From contig BOPV01000001.1 in assembly GCA_018332375.1 (NCBI GenBank), positions 1,240,001 through 1,304,000 on the forward strand: a stretch of 64,000 bases of DNA, given 5' to 3'. This DNA is from Roseiterribacter gracilis (GTDB taxonomy: Bacteria > Pseudomonadota > Alphaproteobacteria > BOG-932 > Roseiterribacteraceae). The notes under the pieces were generated by a model. It saw nothing but the letters and a program-made list of their open reading frames with translations, had not been told where the DNA came from and did no database searches. Numbering within the stretch: the stretch's first letter is position 1; each line of letters opens with the position of its first letter. The position numbers and the translations under genes are program-made. Shown piece after piece: positions 8,998 to 17,399 of the stretch.

Positions 8998-9315
8998 ATG
9001 CCGCGAATTCTGTTGCTCGCTTCGTTGCTGCTGGTCTCGTCCGCCGCTGTGGCGGATGAGGATGCAATCAAGCTGAAAGCCGGTCCCGGTCACGACCAGG
9101 TGCTGCAAAACTGCGCTGTCTGTCACAGCCTCGACTATGTGCGCATGAACGCAACCTTCATGACGCCGCAAGTCTGGGACGCCGAAGTGCAGAAGATGAT
9201 CAAAGCCTATGGCGCGCCGATCGAAGCCGGCGACGCCAAAATCATCACCGACTATCTGGCAACGCAGTACGGGGTTCCGGCACCGGCGCCTGCACCGGCG
9301 AAAGCTGGAAATTGA
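8998..9315 (+). CDS. sorB: Sulfite dehydrogenase cytochrome c subunit SorB
   Basis: 105-residue exported monohaem cytochrome c. Signal peptide at residues 1-19 (cleavage near AVAD); haem attachment motif CAVCH at residues 39-43; a proline/alanine-rich tail. The motif CHSLDY is typical of SorB-like cytochromes. It lies 11 bases after sorA with GAGGAG in the gap as ribosome-binding site, so the two form an operon and the cytochrome would be the electron acceptor. The last 71 bases overlap the convergent membrane-protein gene. Confidence 0.85.
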   Translation: MPRILLLASLLLVSSAAVADEDAIKLKAGPGHDQVLQNCAVCHSLDYVRMNATFMTPQVWDAEVQKMIKAYGAPIEAGDAKIITDYLATQYGVPAPAPAPAKAGN

Positions 9316-10246
9316 CGCGACGCGCACGCGGGCGGCGCTGCGCGACTTCGAACGAGGTCAGCAGCACGCTCGCGAGCGCCAGCGGCAGCACGTAATAGAC
9401 GACGCGAAACGCGACCAGCGCGCCGATCGGATCGACGCCCGGCAACAGCCACACGACGATCGATTCCAACACGCCCCACCCGCCCGGCACGGTCGATAGA
9501 GTCGCGGTTAAATCGGCTGCGACATAGGCGGTCGCGATCGAGCCCCATGCCACACCGCGCGGCAACAGCGACTGCAACGCGCCGACGATCGCCACCACGC
9601 TGGCGATACCGATTGCGATCTGCAGCAAGGCCAGATGCAACGGCGGGACAAAGATTGTCTTGCGCCAGATCGTGACGCTGCGCTTTCCGAAGATCGACAA
9701 CGCCAAATACGCAGCCGGCAACGCCAGACCCGCGAGCGCCAAATCGTGTCCCCGCATCGGCGCAAGTTCGGTCAAAGCCGCAAAGCCCGCGACGCTGACC
9801 AGACCGAGCAGAAAGGTCAGGCCGGCAAACAAAACCAGAAATCCCGCTTCGATCACCGACAGACCCCAAGCGCCGTAAAAGCGAAAACGGATCGCGCCGG
9901 CCGACAGACCACCGAGACCGACATTGTGGCCAATCGCGACGGAACAAAATGCAGCCAGCGCGACACGGCGCACCGGCATGCGCCGGCCAAGACACTGCAA
10001 GCCGACAAGGTCCGATGCCGCCATGCATAGATAGGCAAGCACGACGAAGCCGACGCCCTGCGCCATCCGCTCGGCCGGAATTGCAGCGACGGCGCGCACG
10101 ATGCCGGCAAAGCCCCATTGCCGCACCAGCCGCGCAATCAGCAGACAGGCGACGGTCACGCCCAGAATCGTGATGATCGTCATCGCCCGCGACCGCTTCC
10201 GGTGCGCGGCGCGCAGACGTACAGTCGCGGCCGGTATTTCTTTCAT
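9245..10246 (-). CDS. Lysylphosphatidylglycerol synthase TM region/UPF0104 family membrane protein
   Basis: 333-residue integral membrane protein with about eight helices, related to the transmembrane part of MprF and to YbhN (UPF0104). Characteristic signs are the GLGGLSAGAIRFRFYGAWG block and the conserved TLSTVPGGWGVLE segment near the C-terminus. No soluble synthase domain is attached, so it is not a complete MprF. Start at 10246 is favoured by GAGAG five bases upstream; a second ATG at 10183 gives a start nearer the first helix. The 3' end overlaps sorB by 71 bases on the other strand. Function unknown; lipid handling is only inferred from the family. Confidence 0.75.
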   Translation of the reverse strand: MKEIPAATVRLRAAHRKRSRAMTIITILGVTVACLLIARLVRQWGFAGIVRAVAAIPAERMAQGVGFVVLAYLCMAASDLVGLQCLGRRMPVRRVALAAFCSVAIGHNVGLGGLSAGAIRFRFYGAWGLSVIEAGFLVLFAGLTFLLGLVSVAGFAALTELAPMRGHDLALAGLALPAAYLALSIFGKRSVTIWRKTIFVPPLHLALLQIAIGIASVVAIVGALQSLLPRGVAWGSIATAYVAADLTATLSTVPGGWGVLESIVVWLLPGVDPIGALVAFRVVYYVLPLALASVLLTSFEVAQRRPRARRVNFQLSPVQAPVPEPRTALPDSR

Positions 10247-10295
10247 CGCTCTCGAAGAACAAGCCGCAGCCCAGAACGTTCAAACCAGGGTGCAA

Positions 10296-11261
10296 ATGCT
10301 GTCCCCGCCTCGTCCGCTGAACGCCCAGGGTCTGCCACGTCGAGTCGGCGTGGAACTCGAATTCGGCGAACTCGACCCGCTGCCGGCAGCCCAGCTCATC
10401 GCCGATCGTTTTGGCGGACAGCAGGTGGAACTCGGGGCCCACCGATTTGCGGTCCGTGACTCGCGCCTCGGCAACTTTACGATCGAACTCGATATTTCAT
10501 CGGCGCACGCCGAACAGCGCGCCAATGCCGACATGCTCGACGAGCTGATTGACGAGATGCGCGTCGCCTGGGGCCATGTCGGCAAATTATGGATGCCGCA
10601 CGAAATCGCAGCACCGCCAGTTGCGTTCGATGCGCTGCCCGAGATCGACGCGCTGATCGCCGACCTGCGCAACGCTGGCGCGGTCGGCACCGAGGGCGGG
10701 TTGCTCTATGCGTTCGGGCTGCATTTCAATCCCGAAGTCGCATCGTTCGAGATCGCGCATCTTCTGTCGGTGTTGCGCGCCTATCTGTTGGCGGCGCCAT
10801 GGCTGCGCGAACAAGGCGACATCGACACGGTGCGCCGCCTGTCGCCGTTCATCGATCCGTTTCCCGACGACTATATCGCCTATGTCATCGACGCGACCTA
10901 CACGCCGGGTCTGGAACGGTTCGTCGCCGACTATCTGACTTGGAACCCGACGCGAAACCGCGAATTGGATCTGTTTCCGCTCTTCGCGCATGTCGCACCC
11001 GCTTTGTTCGCAAGCCGCATCGACGACAAACAGACCAAGCCGCGCCCGACCTGGCATTGGCGCCTGCCGAATTCGCGCGTCGGCGTGCCTGGCTGGTCGA
11101 TCCTGCCCGACTGGTCGCGCTGGGTCGTGGTCGAACGTCTGGCCGAGGACGCAGCACGCATCGAAGCGCTGGCGCAGCTGTGGCGCAAAGCCCGCGCACG
11201 CGACGATTTCGACTCCTATCTGCAAGCGAGCCGGGCGTGGATCGAACCTCTAGGCCACTGA
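10296..11261 (+). CDS. Putative amidoligase (COOH-NH2 ligase family)
   Basis: 321-residue protein matching the putative amidoligase family of the glutamine-synthetase-like fold. The acidic N-terminal strand VGVELEFGEL, the strand FTIELDISSAH and the GLHFNPE motif carry the acidic/His positions expected for ATP-metal binding. Members are predicted to join an amine to a carboxylate using ATP. The ATG at 10296 has AGGG five bases upstream; a longer open frame 5' of it is not family-like. The following glutamine amidotransferase gene overlaps its end by 25 bases, the pairing described for these predicted peptide-modification systems. Actual substrates are unknown. Confidence 0.78.
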   Translation: MLSPPRPLNAQGLPRRVGVELEFGELDPLPAAQLIADRFGGQQVELGAHRFAVRDSRLGNFTIELDISSAHAEQRANADMLDELIDEMRVAWGHVGKLWMPHEIAAPPVAFDALPEIDALIADLRNAGAVGTEGGLLYAFGLHFNPEVASFEIAHLLSVLRAYLLAAPWLREQGDIDTVRRLSPFIDPFPDDYIAYVIDATYTPGLERFVADYLTWNPTRNRELDLFPLFAHVAPALFASRIDDKQTKPRPTWHWRLPNSRVGVPGWSILPDWSRWVVVERLAEDAARIEALAQLWRKARARDDFDSYLQASRAWIEPLGH

Positions 11262-11950
11262 TCGGCGTCACTGCGTCGGTGCGCGGCGGACGCTGGATGG
11301 GTCTCGCCAACAAATTCGCCTTGTGGCGTGCTGGCGCGCGCTCGGTGCGGATCGATGCGGCGCATGAATTTCCCATCGATGACCTCGACGGGTTGGTGAT
11401 TGGCGGCGGTGACGATATCGATGCGCAGCTCTACGGCGGCGAAGTCGCCCCGACGGTGCGGATCGACGAAGAACGTGACGCGATGGAGCAGCGCATTCTG
11501 GGCCACGCGGCGCGCCGCGACTTGCCGGTGCTGGGCATTTGCCGCGGCAGCCAGATGATCAACGTGCATCGCGGCGGCTCGCTCTATACCGACATCTACG
11601 AAGTGTTCGTCAAAGCGCCGCGCCTGCGCACGGTGCTGCCGCGCAAGTCGGTCGAAATCACCGAAGGCTCGCGCCTGGCGTCGCTGCTGGGCCGGAGCAG
11701 CGTGCGCGTGAACGCACTGCATCACCAATCAGTCGACAAGCTCGGCAAAGGTGTGCGCGTCGCCGCGCTCGACCGCTGGGGTATCGTGCAGGCGATCGAA
11801 GTACCGCAATGCCGGTTTCTGATCGGCGTGCAGTGGCATCCGGAATTTCTGGTCTTCGACGGGCGCGAACAGAATCTGTTTCGCGCGCTGGTCGATGCAG
11901 CGCGGCACCGCGCGGTCGGCGAACCGCAATGCGAACCGGTGGCAATATGA
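11237..11950 (+). CDS. Class I glutamine amidotransferase / gamma-glutamyl hydrolase-like (peptidase C26)
   Basis: 237-residue GATase1-fold hydrolase of the PuuD/peptidase C26 type. The nucleophile lies in LGICRGSQ (C102) and the His-Glu partners in WHPEF (H201, E203), so the catalytic triad is complete. A GTG start at 11237 is used because it places the family-typical RPLIGVTAS strand at the N-terminus; no strong ribosome-binding site is seen, consistent with coupling to the overlapping amidoligase gene. It probably hydrolyses or supplies ammonia/gamma-glutamyl groups for the amidoligase. The next gene starts in its stop codon (ATGA). Confidence 0.85.
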   Translation: MDRTSRPLIGVTASVRGGRWMGLANKFALWRAGARSVRIDAAHEFPIDDLDGLVIGGGDDIDAQLYGGEVAPTVRIDEERDAMEQRILGHAARRDLPVLGICRGSQMINVHRGGSLYTDIYEVFVKAPRLRTVLPRKSVEITEGSRLASLLGRSSVRVNALHHQSVDKLGKGVRVAALDRWGIVQAIEVPQCRFLIGVQWHPEFLVFDGREQNLFRALVDAARHRAVGEPQCEPVAI

Positions 11951-12372
11951 GCGTGGAGATCAGCGTCACCCAAGATTTTACAGCCGCGCCCGAGCGCGTC
12001 TACGATTCCTGGCTCGATGCGAAACGGCTTGGCGACTGGATGTTTCGGCAGACGATGCAAGACGAGCCGCTGCACATCAAAATCGACGCGCGCGTCGGCG
12101 GCGCCTTCTCGTTCCTGGTCCGCCGCAACGGCCAGGAGATCGATCATGTCGGCGAATATCTGCAGCTCAGCCGACCGGGTCGCATCGTCTTCACCTGGGG
12201 CATTGCCGGCATGGGCGCGTCATCGCGCGTCGTGCTGGACATCCACCCGCATGGCGACGGCACGCGCCTGACCTTGGTCGCGGATATTCCCGACCAATGG
12301 GCCGACTACGCCGACCGCACGCGCGCGGGCTGGAGCAAGATCCTCGCGGCCCAGGCAGACGCGATCAGCTAG
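11947..12372 (+). CDS. SRPBCC (AHSA1-like) domain protein
   Basis: 141-residue protein with the START/Bet v 1-like fold of the AHSA1 group. The N-terminal FTAAPERVYDSWLDAKRLGDW pattern and the GGAFSF and GEYLQL strands are typical. The fold has a hydrophobic ligand pocket, so a binding or small-molecule processing role is possible. Its ATG overlaps the amidotransferase stop (ATGA), making it the third gene of the amidoligase operon. The 3' end overlaps the convergent EamA gene by 8 bases. Confidence 0.85.
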   Translation: MSVEISVTQDFTAAPERVYDSWLDAKRLGDWMFRQTMQDEPLHIKIDARVGGAFSFLVRRNGQEIDHVGEYLQLSRPGRIVFTWGIAGMGASSRVVLDIHPHGDGTRLTLVADIPDQWADYADRTRAGWSKILAAQADAIS

Positions 12373-13243
12373 CGTTCCGTCGCCGCTGCCACTCCGGCGC
12401 GAGTTGCACCAGCAGGATTGCGGCAAAGATCAACGTGCACCCGACCGCACCAATCGCGCTGACCCGTTCGCCCAACAGCAGAATGCCGAACAGCGACGCC
12501 AACGGCGCTTCAGCCGACAGAATGATTGCAGCGTCGGCGTTGGGCGTGTGGCGCTGGCCGACGGCCTGCAGCGCAAACGCTAGCCCGCCCGATAGAACGC
12601 CTGCATAGAGCAGCTCGATCGCAGCGCCGCGCACCGCAGCGACGCTGATCGGTTCGAACAGTGCGGCAACCAGCAGCCCCAGCGCAGCAGTGACAGCGAA
12701 TTGCTGCACGCTGAGCAGCAACGGCCGTCCGGTCGCGCGACTGCCGCGTCCCAGTAGCAAAATCTGCATGCCCCAAAAGATCGCGCCGATCGTAATCAGC
12801 GCGTCACCCCAATTGAGCTGGCCCAAGCCGCCGCCCAACAACCACGTACCTGCAAGCGCCAAGGCAGCGCCCGGCCAGATCACGCGATGCGGCATTTCGC
12901 GAAACAGCAGAAAGCCCAAGACTGGCGTCGTCAGCACATACAGGCTGGTGAGAAAGCCACCATTGGTGACGGTCGTATGCAGCAGACCAATCTGCTGCAC
13001 CAGCGCACCAAGAAACAGAAACACGCCGATCGCAGCGCCATAGCGCCAGCTGCGCGCGTCGCCCGCACCACCCTCACCTTCGCGCAGCGCGAATGGTGCA
13101 ACGACGATCGCAGCAAGCGCGAAGCGGATGGCGATGAACCACAACGGGCCGATCGAGGCCATTGCAGTCGTCTGCGCGACGAAGGCTGCGCCCCAGATGG
13201 TTGCGGCAAGCAACAGAAGAAGATTGGCGACCAGGCGGGACAC
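12365..13243 (-). CDS. EamA/DMT family transporter
   Basis: Inner-membrane drug/metabolite transporter of the EamA type, about 292 residues and ten helices in two repeated halves (LLLLLAATIWGAAF at the start; EAPLASLFGILLLGE in the second half). Such proteins usually export amino acids or other metabolites. The GTG at 13243 is chosen because the protein then begins just before helix 1; a TTG at 13294 adds 17 residues and is the alternative. Neither has a clear ribosome-binding site. It follows the small NTF2-like gene by 66 bases on the same strand. Substrate unknown. Confidence 0.82.
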   Translation of the reverse strand: MSRLVANLLLLLAATIWGAAFVAQTTAMASIGPLWFIAIRFALAAIVVAPFALREGEGGAGDARSWRYGAAIGVFLFLGALVQQIGLLHTTVTNGGFLTSLYVLTTPVLGFLLFREMPHRVIWPGAALALAGTWLLGGGLGQLNWGDALITIGAIFWGMQILLLGRGSRATGRPLLLSVQQFAVTAALGLLVAALFEPISVAAVRGAAIELLYAGVLSGGLAFALQAVGQRHTPNADAAIILSAEAPLASLFGILLLGERVSAIGAVGCTLIFAAILLVQLAPEWQRRRNAS

Positions 13244-13309
13244 GAGGCTGCAGATAGCAAGAAGCGGCTGCAGCGGCCACCCCGCCGGCCCCAATTCACG
13301 CGGCGTGGG

Positions 13310-13684
13310 TCACTCGGTGTGGATCGGCGTTCCCTGGTGATACAGCATCTGCCAACCGTCATAGCGCCGTTCCCAGATCGACGTGCGCAGCGCATGCCGG
13401 TCGGGCTCGCCGGCGCGGTGCCAGCGCGTGCGGTAGAAGACCTGCACCAGGCCCGGCGCCAGAGTCCGGTGTTCGAAGTCGCTCAATGTGCGCTGCGCCG
13501 CCGGCTCGACCGGCAGCGTGTCGAGAATGAAATCGCGGCTGTGGCGCACGCCCGAGGCACCGATCTCTACGAATTCTGGTGCCAGCAAGGTGGTCAGCTC
13601 GTGATGCGATGCGCGTACCGGTTGGGTCAGCAGCCGCTCTTCCAGCGTCCGTAGCTCCCGGCCTGTTTCTTCATTGTCGGTCAT
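13310..13684 (-). CDS. DUF4440 / NTF2-like protein
   Basis: 124-residue cytoplasmic protein with the cone-shaped NTF2-like fold of the DUF4440 group: an early helix pair, LLAPEFVEIGASG, and late strands VQVFYRTRWHR and SIWERRYDGWQMLYHQGTP. Family members are often annotated as nuclear transport factor 2-like or ketosteroid-isomerase-like with no known reaction. The ATG at 13684 has GGAGG about seven bases upstream, deciding this start over a longer open frame. Likely co-transcribed with the EamA transporter downstream. Confidence 0.78.
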   Translation of the reverse strand: MTDNEETGRELRTLEERLLTQPVRASHHELTTLLAPEFVEIGASGVRHSRDFILDTLPVEPAAQRTLSDFEHRTLAPGLVQVFYRTRWHRAGEPDRHALRTSIWERRYDGWQMLYHQGTPIHTE

Positions 13685-13861
13685 TCTCGCCTCCGTGCAG
13701 CGTTTCTGCTGTGCGGCGCCGCCCGTCTGGCGCGCCTTCCCCATTCTACGACCCTCACGCCGAAATACGAGCACCGCGCTGACCCGCATTCGCCACGATT
13801 ACGCCCCAGCTTCGAAACATACCCGGCCGACAAGCTGGCCAGATCAACGAGGAGAACCCTG

Positions 13862-14230
13862 ATGCGTATGTGGAAAGCAGCTCTTGCTCTTGCCCTGATC
13901 GCACTGCCACTCGGCGTTTCGACTGCCGCGCAGGCGCAGCAGTGGGCCCCAAACGCAAACATGCCTTACTTTGATACACGCGGGTGGGTCGAGCAGTTCA
14001 ATCGTCGCCTGAATTTCATCTCGGCGCGCGTCGATGAAGCAATCGCCGAACGGCGGGTCAACTGGCGCGAAGCACGTGGCCTGCGCGCGCAGCGCGATCA
14101 TCTGCGCGACGTCGAACGCGAAGCGCTCGCCGACCGCTACATCACGCGCCCGGAACGCGAACGCCTGGAAAGCGAACTCGGCCTGCTGGCACGCCGCCTG
14201 CGCATCGATGTGCGCTCGAACAACTGGTAA
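13862..14230 (+). CDS. Exported helical protein of unknown function
   Basis: 122-residue protein with a cleavable signal peptide (hydrophobic residues 6-18, cleavage near AQA-QQ). The mature part is short, charged and helix-rich (repeated Arg/Glu, e.g. RERLESELGLLARRLR), suggesting a periplasmic coiled protein. No family recognised. The start has a strong AGGAG site. A strong intrinsic terminator lies 12 bases after the stop, so it is probably a monocistronic gene with its promoter in 13685-13861. Confidence 0.75.
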   Translation: MRMWKAALALALIALPLGVSTAAQAQQWAPNANMPYFDTRGWVEQFNRRLNFISARVDEAIAERRVNWREARGLRAQRDHLRDVEREALADRYITRPERERLESELGLLARRLRIDVRSNNW

Positions 14231-14241
14231 GCACAAATAAG

Positions 14242-14272
14242 AACGGCGGGGCTTCGGCCCCGCCGTTTTTCT
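14242..14272 (+). terminator. Intrinsic terminator
   Basis: Perfect 11-base-pair stem (14242-14252 with 14257-14267), GC-rich, with a TTCG tetraloop and a following T run to about 14270. It sits between the convergent ends of the small exported protein gene and the FKBP gene. The A residues at its left edge could let it also serve the minus-strand gene. Confidence 0.9.
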
Positions 14273-14281
14273 TCGCGTGCG

Positions 14282-14863
14282 CTATTTCTTCAGCAGCGCG
14301 CGTGACGATTGCGCGGTCGGCGGGATCGGTTGCGGCGGTGCTTGTTGTGCACGCTGTCCGGGCGGCGCCGATGCAGCGGGATCTTCGTCGGTGAAGCTGA
14401 ACAGCTCGATCTTGAAGATCAGCGTCGCGCCGGGCGGGATCTTGCCGTTTGCAGCGCCGGTTTCGCCGTACGCCATCACGGCCGGAATATAGAGTTCCCA
14501 AATGTCGCCCGGCCGCATCAGCGGCACGATCGTCTGCCATCCGGTAATCAGACGACGCAGCGGAAAGTCGACGGGCGCGCCGCGCGCATACGACGAGTCG
14601 AACACTTCGCCGCTGATCAGGCGGCCTTCGTAATGCGCCTTGATCATGCTGCCGCGTTTGGGATGCGCGCCATCGGCCGGTCCCGATTTCAGCACCTTGT
14701 ACTGAATGCCGGGAAAGGTGACGACGCCGGGCGCCCGCGCATTCGCGACCAGGAAGGCTTCATCGGTGGTGGCACCACTCGCTGATGCGGCGGGCTTCGA
14801 ATCCGAGGCGCAGGCCGACAACGTCAGCACGCAGGCCGCAGCAGCGAGAAAAGTCCGGGTCAT
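14282..14863 (-). CDS. FKBP-type peptidyl-prolyl isomerase lipoprotein
   Basis: 193-residue lipoprotein: signal peptide ending in the lipobox LSAC (C18), a linker, then an FKBP domain at about residues 50-160 with HYEGRLISGEVFDSS, GWQTIVPLMRPGD, IPAVMAYGE and IPPGATLIFKIEL. It should catalyse proline cis-trans isomerisation in the periplasm. The C-terminal 30 residues are proline/alanine-rich. The start overlaps the stop of the HExxH protease gene (ATGA), so the two are translated together; a ClpP-like membrane protease is upstream, giving an envelope protein folding/turnover context. Confidence 0.9.
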   Translation of the reverse strand: MTRTFLAAAACVLTLSACASDSKPAASASGATTDEAFLVANARAPGVVTFPGIQYKVLKSGPADGAHPKRGSMIKAHYEGRLISGEVFDSSYARGAPVDFPLRRLITGWQTIVPLMRPGDIWELYIPAVMAYGETGAANGKIPPGATLIFKIELFSFTDEDPAASAPPGQRAQQAPPQPIPPTAQSSRALLKK

Positions 14864-15726
14864 GGGTCCGTCTTCTGCAAATTTCGTTCGATGAAAGCTG
14901 GCACGCCGGCGGGCCCGGCGGCAACGAAGCGTCGCAACGCGTCCGGATTGCGGGATTGTTCGCGGCTCAACCAAAGCGCAATCGGGATCGCACCCCATTT
15001 TTGCTCGAACGGTCCGCGCGACAGGCCTTGGGTCAGCTCGGCTTCTTCTTCGACGCGCGCTGTGCGCAGGCGCTGCATCCGATCGGCAAGAACGGGCCCG
15101 TTGCGCGTCAGGGCGGCCTGCGCGATGTCGGGCAACACGCCATCTTTGGCGCGCCACTGCGCCGTCAGCGAGTAGTAGTTGCCGAGCCCTTCATTGAACA
15201 AGACATAGACCGCACGCGCGTAGGGCGTGTTGCGCGCATAGGGATGTTTCGCGCTCCAACGCGCGACCAGCAGATGCGTGTATTCGTGCGACAGGATTCG
15301 TCGGACGCGGTCGGCATTGGCCGCCGTCCCTGCTTCGCCGTAATTCTTGCGCCAATCAGCAAGGTCGAAACAGATCGTGTCGGTGCCCGACGTAAACCCG
15401 TCGTCACCGCCTGCATTGCCGAGCAGCACGACGAGATGCTTTGGCGGCGCAACACCGGCGAACGGTGCGTCGAGTTCGGGGATCTTGCTGCGCCATTCGT
15501 CGATCTGCGCGCGCACGAAATTGTACCAGGCGATCTCGTCGGGCTGCAGCGGATGCAACTGCTTGGTCAGCGCCTTGAACGCGGCCGGTTCGTGCCGGTC
15601 GCGAATTGCCTTCTTCCAGGCTGGCGTCATCAAACCGCCCGGCGTGGTGCCGCGCTCGATCTTGACCTCAGCCGCAGTCGCGACCGACGAGATCGTCAGC
15701 AGAAAAAAGAGAAGCAGATTTCGCAA
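14860..15726 (-). CDS. Exported HExxH metalloprotease-like protein
   Basis: 288-residue protein with a signal peptide (residues 1-19, cleavage near ATA-AE). It contains the zinc motif HEYTH (H147, E148, H151) and, about 28 residues on, NEGLGNYY with E179 as probable third zinc ligand, the gluzincin arrangement of the peptidase MA-like group. The predicted activity is a periplasmic zinc peptidase. It lies 18 bases after the ClpP-like membrane protease gene and overlaps the FKBP lipoprotein gene, so the three look like one operon. Not assigned to a named family. Confidence 0.75.
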   Translation of the reverse strand: MRNLLLFFLLTISSVATAAEVKIERGTTPGGLMTPAWKKAIRDRHEPAAFKALTKQLHPLQPDEIAWYNFVRAQIDEWRSKIPELDAPFAGVAPPKHLVVLLGNAGGDDGFTSGTDTICFDLADWRKNYGEAGTAANADRVRRILSHEYTHLLVARWSAKHPYARNTPYARAVYVLFNEGLGNYYSLTAQWRAKDGVLPDIAQAALTRNGPVLADRMQRLRTARVEEEAELTQGLSRGPFEQKWGAIPIALWLSREQSRNPDALRRFVAAGPAGVPAFIERNLQKTDP

Positions 15727-15744
15727 ATGAGTCCCCGGCTACAA

Positions 15745-17343
15745 TCAAGTCCCGCCGGTCGTGATCGTCAGATCGGGCCGGGCAAACACGCCGGTGCCGT
15801 TCAGCACGCGCAACAACCGGGTGCGTTGCGCGTCGGGCAACGCCGCGAGTTCTTCGCCAAGCGCAATCTTGTAGCGGCAATGCGCGTCGTCGCGTCCGCG
15901 ACGCGTGGTGAACGACGCAACGTCGGCTTCGCTGACTTTGGCTTTGGCCCGCGCGCGGGCAAGCACTTCGGTCTTCAACCCCGCGACGGTTTCGATCACA
16001 ACGCGCTGCGACGCGGGCAACGGTTCGGCGGTCAAGGCCGCAAGCGCGATCTCGCGCTCGCGCGCCTGCTGCGCCGGCGACAGGCTGGTATCTTCAACCG
16101 GAAAGCGCATCAACCGCGCATGGCAAAGCTGCGGCGCGGTTGCCTGCTGCGCGCGCATGATTTCCAGCGAATGCTGCATCAGCCGGTCGAGCTGCGCCGC
16201 ATCGGCACCGGTCATTGCAAGGCTTGCCGCATGTCCCCATTCCGGACGCGTGGCTGCTTCCAGGTCAGCCGCCGATGCGCCCGCAAGCCCATAAGTTGCC
16301 GCGACGCTCGCTGCCGTCAGCCAGATGGCATTGGAGCGTTTGCTGGTGCGCATCGCTTCGAGCAATTGCGACGAAGCGAAATCGCGTTCGAGCTGGGCTT
16401 GCGGCGGCTGCGCCAACGCGACACCCAACGGCGCAACGGCAGGGCCGGTCACGACATGCGCCGCGGTCAATTCTTCGATCGTCGGCGTCCACAGGCTGCT
16501 GGTCGGAACCGCCAGACCGCGATCGGCGAAAGCCCCATCGATGCCCGCGCGCACCAGCTTGGTGCGGAAGACCTCATCGAGTTTCGATACGCGCAACAGC
16601 ACCTGCGAACCCGGCAGGCCGCCGGGACGGTGGAAGCCAAATACTGCTTTGCTGCTCAACCGGTCTTTGCCGTTGGCGAACAACAAGGTGCAGGCGGAGG
16701 CACAACGGCCTTGCACGATCGCGGTCGTAACGCCGCGCGCCGCGACCACGTCGGCCATCTGAAAGGCTTCGTTGATCCGGCCACCCGGACTGTCGAGCAG
16801 CAGCAGCTTCGCGTTCGGCGAACGCTGCATGACGGCGGCAAATCGTTGCGCATCGCCGCTGCCGATCGGGCCGCGCAGCGAGACGACACGACCGCCGCGC
16901 AACGTTTCGATCGAAGCACTGCCAAGCGGATCGATGCCGGCCAGCAACGGCGCGATCTGGTCGATCATCACCCCGACAAACAGGACCGCCAGCACCAACG
17001 CCGATGCGACCAGCGCCATATGCAGGCGCACCAGGCCGCGCCAGACCCGCCGACTGGCATGCGCAGCCGCGCGCCACACGCCGACGATCTGCCAGATGCC
17101 AATCAGTGCGCCGACGAGGACCGCACCAAGTGCGAACCACATATTGTAGGAGGTCGTGTGGCTCTCGAGATCGCCGCCGGCGACGTACAGCGCCACGTTG
17201 ATCGCGACGCCAACGAGCCAGAAGCCGACCCAATAGGATTGGGCCAACGGCAACTCGCCGCGCCAATGGCGCCCAAGCCAACCGAAGCGCTTCCGCGGTT
17301 GGTTGCCGGCCGCAGACGTCACAGAATCGACTGTAGAATGCAT
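15745..17343 (-). CDS. Membrane protein with ClpP/S49-like protease domain (COG3904-like)
   Basis: 532-residue protein. About three helices lie in the N-terminal 130 residues, followed by a ClpP/crotonase-fold domain: VVSLRGPIGSGDA, LLLDSPGGRINEA, then GRCASACTLLF with candidate nucleophile S216, and FGFHRPGG with candidate H238. This matches periplasmic ClpP-like proteins grouped as COG3904. The remaining 290 residues are helical with no domain recognised. It leads the operon with the HExxH protease and FKBP lipoprotein. The start at 17343 is supported by the basic stretch before helix 1. Confidence 0.78.
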   Translation of the reverse strand: MHSTVDSVTSAAGNQPRKRFGWLGRHWRGELPLAQSYWVGFWLVGVAINVALYVAGGDLESHTTSYNMWFALGAVLVGALIGIWQIVGVWRAAAHASRRVWRGLVRLHMALVASALVLAVLFVGVMIDQIAPLLAGIDPLGSASIETLRGGRVVSLRGPIGSGDAQRFAAVMQRSPNAKLLLLDSPGGRINEAFQMADVVAARGVTTAIVQGRCASACTLLFANGKDRLSSKAVFGFHRPGGLPGSQVLLRVSKLDEVFRTKLVRAGIDGAFADRGLAVPTSSLWTPTIEELTAAHVVTGPAVAPLGVALAQPPQAQLERDFASSQLLEAMRTSKRSNAIWLTAASVAATYGLAGASAADLEAATRPEWGHAASLAMTGADAAQLDRLMQHSLEIMRAQQATAPQLCHARLMRFPVEDTSLSPAQQAREREIALAALTAEPLPASQRVVIETVAGLKTEVLARARAKAKVSEADVASFTTRRGRDDAHCRYKIALGEELAALPDAQRTRLLRVLNGTGVFARPDLTITTGGT

Positions 17344-17399
17344 GGCGCGATTGTGCCCGTTTGCCGCGCATGCGCAACGGCACGGGAATCGCGATCAGG

